From contig JBHIDJ010000171.1 in assembly GCA_046760105.1 (NCBI GenBank), positions 1 through 6,091 of the forward strand: DNA of 6,091 bases, in the 5' to 3' direction. The position numbers and the translations under genes were made by a program. This DNA comes from JBHIDJ01 sp046760105 (GTDB lineage Bacteria > Pseudomonadota > Gammaproteobacteria > Acidiferrobacterales > SPGG2). Under the pieces are notes generated by a model, which had not been told where the DNA came from, did not search any database, and worked only from the letters and a program-made list of their open reading frames with translations. Below are positions 1 to 5,051 of the stretch, piece by piece (position 1 is the first letter of the stretch; each line of letters opens with the position of its first letter).

Positions 1-39
1 GACCAGCTCATGTTTCAGTCGACAGGCGGTGGATTATGA
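1..39 (+). CDS. 3' end of an unidentified upstream gene (partial)
   Basis: Reading from base 1, this frame gives twelve codons (DQLMFQSTGGGL) and then TGA at 37-39. That stop overlaps the ATG of the GNAT gene at 36-38 as an ATGA junction, a common sign of translational coupling inside an operon. The stretch is too short to recognise a family. The other two frames are also free of stops up to this point, so the choice of frame rests only on the overlap. If real, the GNAT gene is at least the second gene of a plus-strand operon entering from the left. Confidence 0.35.
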   Translation, partial: DQLMFQSTGGGL

Positions 40-1208
40 CCGGTGAAGCAAGCGCGTCTATTCGTCTGTGTAAACTTACCCGGCAAGAGGCAGAAATCTG
101 GCAGGCCAAGCACGCCTACCTTATCGCCAACCGACTATATGACCTCAATCTACCCCTTACTGTCGCCAATCGTCCGGATCAGATCTCTAATATTCTCGCC
201 TATGACCATGACGACGTGGTTGGAAAGATCGCTATCACCCCGTGCACATTGAAATTAGGTGGTAACTATGTCCCCTGCATCGCGTCTGGCGATCTCTACG
301 TGGAACGTGATTATCGTGACAAAGGCGTCGGATCGCTATTGATTTTTAGCATGTTAAGTCTTAACCGCACCTGGGTTTTCGGGGGCGCTTCCACAGATTT
401 GCTACCCCTGCTGTTGGAGTGGAAACGGTTCAAGTGGATCGATGAGAACCCGATCTATTATCTGCCACTCAGTTTTGCCGGGGCGGCGAAGGTTTTCGGT
501 GTCTATTTGCGTAACCGAATAGCTAGCCGAGCTGCGACGGAGGACCTGCCGGATCTACCGCAAGGCCTTCCTACTCTCGCCTTTTGGCGTCGTTTCCCGC
601 TGTCACCGGACTTGCGTCCATTGTCGGGGCTGGACGCAATTAAAACTACGCGTGAGCTGCTCACTGCTTCTGTCAAGCCGTGTCAGGTTCCACACAACAT
701 CCCGCTGATCGAACGTGCACTTGAAGGCCGAGAAGAAGGACTAGTTGCGCTGGTAATTCGTGTAGGAACAGAAGGCCCAGCACACCTGATAACCTTATAT
801 CCAACGTTCGAGAAGTTGGGCATTCCGGCTCTCAACAAATTGGTTCGACGCCTGAAGGTCATGACACTAAACGAGATATTTCCACCGCCGGACGATGTCA
901 GCACGGTGATTGGGCTATTGGCGCTCGGTATAGCCAAGGCCCGCGAGAGTGGTGCGGACATAATAAAAATTTGCGGCATGAACGGATCGATCTGCGACGC
1001 TGCTCGAACGCTGAAGGCGCTTCCGCTGTTACGAAAAACGGTCTTTGCTGTATTCAGTAAGGATGTCGTCAAGTCGAGGCCAGAGGTTGTCGATCCACAA
1101 AACTGGTGGTGCCGCGCGGTAAATGAAGTTCAGTTTTCCGAGGCGACACGCATCTCGGATGTCAACCGCGATAACCCTTCAGCATCGCATACGCTTCCGT
1201 CAGTTTGA
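36..1208 (+). CDS. GNAT-family N-acyltransferase, 390 aa
   Basis: Probable acetyl- or acyl-CoA-dependent transferase of the GNAT superfamily, cytoplasmic. Residues about 8-150 look like a GNAT domain: the acyl-CoA pyrophosphate-binding motif (R/Q-x-x-G-x-G/A) is seen at R94-D-K-G97-V-G99, after the strand DLYVERDY, and is followed by a helix (SLLIFSML). Residues about 195-368 form a second region, possibly another degenerate GNAT-like half, ending in NWWCRAVNEVQF (356-367). The whole is about twice the length of a single GNAT domain. The ATG has a modest purine-rich site (AGGCGG) just upstream and overlaps the preceding stop. The frame is open back to base 1, so a start outside the window cannot be excluded. 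The last 15 or so codons overlap the 3' end of the convergent deacetylase gene and look like low-complexity tail. The neighbourhood suggests a glycan or nucleotide-sugar substrate; that is inference and the substrate is unknown. Confidence 0.75.
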   Translation: MTGEASASIRLCKLTRQEAEIWQAKHAYLIANRLYDLNLPLTVANRPDQISNILAYDHDDVVGKIAITPCTLKLGGNYVPCIASGDLYVERDYRDKGVGSLLIFSMLSLNRTWVFGGASTDLLPLLLEWKRFKWIDENPIYYLPLSFAGAAKVFGVYLRNRIASRAATEDLPDLPQGLPTLAFWRRFPLSPDLRPLSGLDAIKTTRELLTASVKPCQVPHNIPLIERALEGREEGLVALVIRVGTEGPAHLITLYPTFEKLGIPALNKLVRRLKVMTLNEIFPPPDDVSTVIGLLALGIAKARESGADIIKICGMNGSICDAARTLKALPLLRKTVFAVFSKDVVKSRPEVVDPQNWWCRAVNEVQFSEATRISDVNRDNPSASHTLPSV

Positions 1209-2634
1209 ACAACGCAAACCCGGGATAATCCACGTCGGCGAGACCGTAGCGCGGAAGTTCTAGGAAATCCGTGGCGTCGTTGAGTGGGCCGGGATGGAGT
1301 GTCACTGCGGATCTTGCCCCCATCTTATTGAAGACAGCCATCACCTTCTCGTCGTAGTCACCGTCCGGATAGGCGATGTGGAGTGGCAGCGAGTCGTCGC
1401 GCAATATGTTCCGAAGACGGTTGAAGCATTCGGAGACTTCGTACTGAATTTCGTCGTCACGCAACTGGCTAAGAAATGGATGGTTGTGCGTGTGGACCCC
1501 CACTTCGTGACCTCGAGCGGCCAGAGTGCGAATTTCCTCGGACTTCAATCCAAAACGGCCCCGCAGGGGCGATGGCTTGGTCAGACCCACCCTGTCAATA
1601 GTTTCCAAGAAAGGTTGGTATGCCATCGTTTTGAGGTCGGCCTTCCAGCTGAGAAAATTCGTGTCCTTGTTCATGAACCACAGGGGACAATCCTGATCGA
1701 CGGATGCGGTATTCACGAAGAACATCGCTTTGCACCCGTGTCTGTCGAGGACATCGAGTACGGCCATATTGTGCTTGTAGCCGTCGTCGAAGGTGATCAC
1801 GAACCCGGGTGTAAGCGTCCGCCGCTCGCGAAACTCCTCGATGACCTGCGAATACCGAACAAAGGGGCCGAGCTTGCTAAGCTGTGCAAGTAGGTCGTCG
1901 AGTACGTCAGGCACCGGATTGTGGAAAAGTATTATGTTGGTTTTGCCGTTGTAAAAAAGCCGAGCGAACGGCGCTAGCGCGAGATGAACTAGATATTTCA
2001 CATCCGTCGTCCGTTGCTTCAGCAGGTTAAAACGATGTAGCCACACTGTGTCAGGTTCCTGCTCCGGGGGTTTGATGAAAAGACAGCGGTCGTTGTTCAC
2101 ACGTTCTAACGCTTCCTCGATCATCAGTGGCAGATATAGATCTAGCCGTCGCCGTAACGCCGTGAGGTCGTCCCAGGGCCGGCGCCGGACATCGACGAAC
2201 GCCAGGACCGTCCATTCTAGCTCCGGCGCTTGCCATCGCTTTAGTGTGATGCCGACGTAGGAACTGCCCTCGGCGATGGCACGTGTGAGCGCATGCGGTC
2301 CCGAATACCTTCGCGGATCACCCTCCACAAACGTCCATGCACCGTACCGGGCAGCAATCGGTGGTTGCGGCCCATCCGCGGGACTTTCGGCGAGGGAGAT
2401 CACGGCATCAAGGTCTAACGCCTCAATCTCCGATTTTCTTGTGTGGATCGCAGCCGCTGGAAACTTAGGTACCTTAAGGTCTTCGGGAAGTCCGTCGGAA
2501 ATAGGTGGCTCGCTGTTGCTTGAGCCACCGATAAGGCAGGTGATCTGGCCCTCTAAAGCTCTTGCAACCGACCGTACACGCTCAATCTCGCGAGGTGTCG
2601 GGTGATCGGGTAAGTACAGACACAACCGAGACAT
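1162..2634 (-). CDS. Polysaccharide deacetylase (NodB domain) with formyltransferase-like N-terminal domain, 490 aa
   Basis: The C-terminal half (about 230-490) is a NodB/CE4 deacetylase domain, which removes N- or O-acetyl groups from glycans with a divalent metal. Motif 1 is TFDDGY (T281-Y286; D283 catalytic base, D284 metal ligand); motif 2 is HTHNH (metal ligands H381 and H385); motif 3 is AYPDGDYD (421-428); a late LPR (460-462) and VTLHPGP (444-450) fit motifs 4 and 5. Residues about 1-180 resemble the formyltransferase N-terminal fold: a strand-rich start, LDLDAVISL (73-81), then YGAWTFVEGD (97-106) and GPHALTRAIAEG (112-123) with VGITL (127-131), matching the layout of the family's catalytic loop. 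The usual Asn and His appear to be T101 and V103, so this part is probably not a normal formyltransferase. No signal peptide is evident. Start chosen at the ATG at 2634 because the first predicted strand (SRLCLYLP) follows it; the frame is open to a TTG at 2766, which would add 44 unconvincing residues. The RBS at 2634 is weak. Last gene of the minus-strand series. Confidence 0.85.
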   Translation of the reverse strand: MSRLCLYLPDHPTPREIERVRSVARALEGQITCLIGGSSNSEPPISDGLPEDLKVPKFPAAAIHTRKSEIEALDLDAVISLAESPADGPQPPIAARYGAWTFVEGDPRRYSGPHALTRAIAEGSSYVGITLKRWQAPELEWTVLAFVDVRRRPWDDLTALRRRLDLYLPLMIEEALERVNNDRCLFIKPPEQEPDTVWLHRFNLLKQRTTDVKYLVHLALAPFARLFYNGKTNIILFHNPVPDVLDDLLAQLSKLGPFVRYSQVIEEFRERRTLTPGFVITFDDGYKHNMAVLDVLDRHGCKAMFFVNTASVDQDCPLWFMNKDTNFLSWKADLKTMAYQPFLETIDRVGLTKPSPLRGRFGLKSEEIRTLAARGHEVGVHTHNHPFLSQLRDDEIQYEVSECFNRLRNILRDDSLPLHIAYPDGDYDEKVMAVFNKMGARSAVTLHPGPLNDATDFLELPRYGLADVDYPGFALFKLTEAYAMLKGYRG

Positions 2635-2835
2635 AACGCATACTCGTTTTAGAACTTGAGTATTTCCAAACCGACTGGGAAGCGGCTGAGTCTTAAACTG
2701 GCTGCCGGCGTACCCATCGGCTTTTGATCGCAAGATATGCGATACGGTTCGCAAGCGCGTTTTCAATTCTTATCCGCATGTAGCGCACCACATTGCTTTT
2801 ATCAAGCCAGTCTAGCTTATGTGTTATATCGCCTA
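2635..2835. other. Intergenic gap between glycosyltransferase and deacetylase genes
   Basis: A 201-bp gap within the minus-strand series, the longer of its two clear gaps. It holds the optional upstream extension of the deacetylase (TTG at 2766, no convincing RBS), a 28-codon ORF (2693-2779, minus) without a clear RBS, and a perfect 6-bp inverted repeat with a 5-nt loop at 2727-2743, not followed by a T-run on either strand. A possible minus-strand promoter has TATAAC at 2823-2828 (5 of 6 to the sigma70 -10 consensus), 16 bp from TTGCGG at 2845-2850 (3 of 6 to the -35). It could give the deacetylase its own transcription, but such matches are common by chance. Confidence 0.3.
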
Positions 2836-4053
2836 TTAAATGTCCCGCAACAGTCCCTCGTATTGATCCACCATCCGGGAGAAAGTGAACTTTTCCCCAA
2901 CGATTCTCCGCGCGTTCTCTCCCAGCCTTCCCCGAAGCTCGAGATCGCCGAGAAGTCTTTTTAGCAGCACTACAAGTTCGTCGACATTCCCTTTCTTGTA
3001 GAGATAGCCATTTCGCCCTTCACGCACCATTTCCTGTGCGCCTCCAATATTAGTTAATATCACGGGCTTACCCATCGACATCGCTTCCAGCGCTGCATTG
3101 GAAAATGTTTCGGTAACCGACGTCAGGACAAAAACGTCCATAATTGCCAGGATTGGTCTTACATCGAGCACTTCCCCGAGAAAGACAACCTTATCTTTCA
3201 GGTCTCTGTCGTTCACAAAGCGCTCAAGCTCGACCCGTTCCGGCCCGTCTCCCACGATGACTGCACGGAGCGAATCGTTGTTTCTTGCTAATCGCTCAAC
3301 GGCCCTGATGAGGTCCTTATACTGCTTCTCCGGCCTTAAAACTCCCACGCTCCCTACAACAAGGTCGCCCGCATTTAATCCCAACGAACGTCGTAGATCA
3401 TCTTTGGCATGTCCCGCCGCCATTGAATACCAGTGTACATCCACCCCGTTATATATGTACTCACACTTTGATTTTGGGAGTCCGTACTGGTTTACCCATT
3501 GCTCTAATTGGTACTCGCAGCCAAAAACGACCTTATCTGCCCTTCTGAGCAACGGTGCATATAGAGTCATCAGGCGCGGGGCCTTCGCGCCAAGAAGATC
3601 TGTCGTGTTTACTAATACGACGCAGGACGTATCCTGCCTGCCTCTCAGGTACGCGACCGTCATTCCATAGAGTAATGGATACAGGTTGACACAAATTATG
3701 CGGGTAATTCCTTGTATTCTCACATACTTTTTCAGCCTGCGTAGTGCTCTCATAGAAACCTTTCCGGCGCGATTAAGGAAGACGACAGGGATATCGGGGT
3801 CGAGGTCCTTACGTAAGTAGTCTGGTTTGTTGAAGTAGGCGAGATGGATCTTGTACTCTCTTCGATGTAAGTCGTTAGCAATCCGCACAATCTTCCTTTC
3901 TGAACCGCCAACGTCCAGCATGTTTAACAGAAACAGGACAGGTGTTGTTCGTCGTTCTTCATAACTACTGCCACTATCTTTCCCTTCCCTCATACCTGTT
4001 TCCCCTGCTACAGGTATCTTCTTTGCCTTACACCCATTGTTCAGACCAGTCAT
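2836..4053 (-). CDS. GT4-type glycosyltransferase (GT-B fold), 405 aa
   Basis: Retaining GT-B glycosyltransferase that would transfer a sugar from a nucleotide-sugar donor to a growing glycan at the cytoplasmic membrane face. Seen in the sequence: N-terminal Rossmann half starting PVLFLLNMLDVGGSER, with the glycine loop G49-G50; linker YNGVD (201-205); donor-site motif GVLRPEKQYKDLI (237-249) with R240 and K243 as likely phosphate contacts; VGDGPER (267-273); and the EX7E motif E315-E323 in ETFSNAALEAM. About 385 residues is usual for the family. Two starts are credible. ATG at 4053 has GAGGA about 7 nt upstream and lies 10 bp after the methyltransferase stop. ATG at 3993 (residue 21) has AGGGGA about 7 nt upstream and gives a more typical N-terminus. 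The first 36 residues lie outside the fold, and the first 20 codons resemble part of the small ORF at 4908-5051. Acceptor and donor are unknown. Confidence 0.9.
   Translation of the reverse strand: MTGLNNGCKAKKIPVAGETGMREGKDSGSSYEERRTTPVLFLLNMLDVGGSERKIVRIANDLHRREYKIHLAYFNKPDYLRKDLDPDIPVVFLNRAGKVSMRALRRLKKYVRIQGITRIICVNLYPLLYGMTVAYLRGRQDTSCVVLVNTTDLLGAKAPRLMTLYAPLLRRADKVVFGCEYQLEQWVNQYGLPKSKCEYIYNGVDVHWYSMAAGHAKDDLRRSLGLNAGDLVVGSVGVLRPEKQYKDLIRAVERLARNNDSLRAVIVGDGPERVELERFVNDRDLKDKVVFLGEVLDVRPILAIMDVFVLTSVTETFSNAALEAMSMGKPVILTNIGGAQEMVREGRNGYLYKKGNVDELVVLLKRLLGDLELRGRLGENARRIVGEKFTFSRMVDQYEGLLRDI
3994..4009 (-). promoter_or_regulatory. Internal ribosome-binding site for the alternative glycosyltransferase start
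   Basis: On the minus strand AGGGGA lies about 7 nt before the in-frame ATG at 3993-3991, a better site than most in the window. It competes with GAGGA before the ATG at 4053. It would yield a 385-residue enzyme beginning MREGKDSG. Which start is used decides whether the repeat-derived leader is part of the protein. Confidence 0.5.
4003..4045 (-). repeat. Diverged 43-bp repeat, copy B (start of glycosyltransferase gene)
   Basis: Partner of the segment at 4950-4992. It covers most of codons 3-17 of the 405-residue reading of the glycosyltransferase, that is, the part upstream of the alternative start at 3993. Its right part supplies the AGGGGA ribosome-binding site of that alternative start. 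Copy A has no such site at the matching place, because AGGGGA is AGAGAC there. Confidence 0.55.
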
Positions 4054-4063
4054 GTAGAAGTCC

Positions 4064-4747
4064 TCAGGGGTGTGATACTCCCCGGGGAACTGCCGCCTCG
4101 TTCGTCCAATAAGAAGCCTTGGTCCGGTACAACCACGGTTGCTTTACGCCAACGCGTTTCAGCCACTGACAATCCCTAAGCACCATTTCATAGTTAGGGG
4201 TGACGTAAACGATTTGGATCCGACGTGGGTGGGCATCGAGAGATTGTCTGATGCGTTCCACCATGGCCGCGAGCGTGGCTTTGCCGAACGGATTAAACAG
4301 ATAAAATACTGTGCCTTCGGAATAATCCGCCTTGGCCGCATCGGCCACGATGATTTCAATGGGCGCTTTTCTGCCCTTAAGTCGTTTGGCGTTGGTTCGG
4401 GCCGCCCTGACCAGCTCGGTCGATAGTTCCAGTCCAACGCATTTCTTGATTGTGCGTCGTGCAAAAAGGCACACGACTCGACCCGTTCCGCAACCAATAT
4501 CGAATACCACATCGTCGGATGTAAGTGTCAACGGCTTGATGAATTTCCGCACCAATAGGTAGTCCACTACATCGTACTCGACCGGGTCGTCAAACTTGGA
4601 GCGGTATCCTGCAACTTCAACTGAACCGTGCGACGTCTTGATGTTAAGGTACTTGTCGATGAGATCGTCACGCCGTCGCCGAACCCACAGCACTACCGCC
4701 CTCAGCGCTTGGTGCTTCCGTAGCCACTGGGAAAGGCGTCGTATCAC
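4064..4747 (-). CDS. Class I SAM-dependent methyltransferase, 227 aa
   Basis: Rossmann-fold methyltransferase using S-adenosylmethionine. Motif I is VFDIGCGTGR (81-90), the SAM-binding glycine loop; the acidic ribose contact is E107 in GLELS (105-109); VADAA (134-138) supplies the next conserved Asp (D136); FYLFNPFG (148-155) occupies the motif IV position. Residues 1-55 are a basic, helical lead (RRLSQWLR, WVRRRRDD) that may contact membrane or nucleic acid, or may only be a linker. The start is GTG at 4747, supported by GAGGG about 5-6 nt upstream; no in-frame ATG fits better. Its stop lies 10 bp before the next glycosyltransferase ATG, inside that gene's likely RBS region, implying co-translation. 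In this setting a sugar O-methyl or capping reaction is the likely role; the substrate cannot be read from sequence, and a small-molecule or protein target is possible. Confidence 0.85.
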   Translation of the reverse strand: MIRRLSQWLRKHQALRAVVLWVRRRRDDLIDKYLNIKTSHGSVEVAGYRSKFDDPVEYDVVDYLLVRKFIKPLTLTSDDVVFDIGCGTGRVVCLFARRTIKKCVGLELSTELVRAARTNAKRLKGRKAPIEIIVADAAKADYSEGTVFYLFNPFGKATLAAMVERIRQSLDAHPRRIQIVYVTPNYEMVLRDCQWLKRVGVKQPWLYRTKASYWTNEAAVPRGVSHP

Positions 4748-4907
4748 AGGAACCCTCGTTGATCGGCATGGTCACGAAAAGCGTAGCATCTGCCGCCCGT
4801 GCCCAACTAGTTCTCGTTGTGCAAATGCGTTACAGCGACAAAATGATGTTATGACATCCACGTCTAAATGAAAACCCTAAAGGAGACTGATCGCACAGTG
4901 GTCCCCG
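4748..4907. other. Intergenic gap upstream of the methyltransferase
   Basis: A 160-bp stretch (300 bp if the small ORF next door is not real) with no ORF of credible length on either strand. Just past the small ORF's stop, an imperfect stem-loop spans 4882-4904 (arms GGAGACTG and CAGTGGTCC with a bulged base, 6-nt loop). On the minus strand it is followed by a broken T-rich stretch, making it a weak candidate for an attenuator or terminator. A poor sigma70-like pair lies at 4846-4851 and 4869-4874 (minus strand, 17-bp spacer, 4 of 6 in each box). The methyltransferase RBS is at the left edge. Confidence 0.3.
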
Positions 4908-5051
4908 CTACTCGTTAACAAAGCGGTTGGAAGGGAAGATGTGAGTGGTCTCTGCTACGGGTATATGCTTTAGCCTGCCCTCATTGTTGAGATCATTAAG
5001 GATTTTGCAGCTGACGTGAGTGGTCGCTCCGTAGTGAGTGAGAGGTCTCAT
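4908..5051 (-). CDS. Small ORF, 47 aa, coupled to upstream glycosyltransferase; unknown function
   Basis: Not recognised. ATG at 5051-5049 overlaps the TGA of the upstream glycosyltransferase (5050-5048) as ATGA, with a weak GGAA 5 nt before it; the frame ends at TAG (4910-4908). The peptide is hydrophilic with several His and Asn, has one Cys (15) and no membrane segment. It has an internal in-frame near-repeat of TTH[V/I] 25 residues apart (residues 11-13 and 36-38). Its residues 21-33 (LNNEGRLKHIPVA) resemble residues 4-16 of the glycosyltransferase at 2836-4053 (LNNGCKAKKIPVA), in the same reading frame and with two clear synonymous differences, which favours past or present coding. It could be a genuine small protein, the remnant of a larger gene, or the leftover of a duplication. 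No downstream RBS-spaced partner follows; the methyltransferase starts 160 bp later. Confidence 0.4.
   Translation of the reverse strand: MRPLTHYGATTHVSCKILNDLNNEGRLKHIPVAETTHIFPSNRFVNE
4950..4992 (-). repeat. Diverged 43-bp repeat, copy A (in small ORF)
   Basis: This segment matches 4003-4045 at 32 of 43 positions without gaps, both on the minus strand. Best-kept blocks are AACAATG, AAAG and the run ATACC-GTAGCAG. Both copies are read in the same frame in their respective ORFs. By a hand binomial estimate, such a match is unlikely by chance in a window of this size, though not impossibly so. Confidence 0.55.

Noticed and set aside
683..1072. 129-codon minus-strand ORF inside the GNAT gene
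   Set aside because: Antisense frame rich in Ser, Arg and Pro; no motif and no place in the neighbouring gene order.
1294..1893. 199-codon plus-strand ORF antisense to the deacetylase domain
   Set aside because: It lies wholly opposite the NodB motifs, shows no recognisable domain and has no ribosome-binding site I could identify. It is best explained as the mirror of a real gene.
2635..2766. 44-codon N-terminal extension of the deacetylase from a TTG
   Set aside because: Rare start codon, poor RBS, and the predicted first strand of the domain begins right after the ATG at 2634.
2693..2779. 28-codon minus-strand ORF (starts MRIRIENALANR) in the gap before the deacetylase
   Set aside because: No clear ribosome-binding site, no paralogue in the window and no overlap with a neighbour's stop; too short to support.
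3098..3670. 190-codon plus-strand ORF antisense to the glycosyltransferase
   Set aside because: Ser/Thr/Arg-rich translation typical of an antisense frame; the opposite strand has a full set of GT-B motifs.
4054..4140. Open frame upstream of the glycosyltransferase ATG, reading for example FPGEYHTPEDFY
   Set aside because: Protein-like to the eye, but it overlaps the methyltransferase 3' end in another frame, has no start codon after its upstream stop, and shows no similarity to the region before the small ORF's matching segment.
4846..4874. Sigma70-like promoter before the methyltransferase
   Set aside because: Only 4 of 6 matches in each box; expected by chance in a gap of this size.
4882..4904. 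Rho-independent terminator after the small ORF
   Set aside because: The stem has a bulge and only about 7 pairs, and the T-run after it is interrupted by AGGG; not enough to call a terminator.
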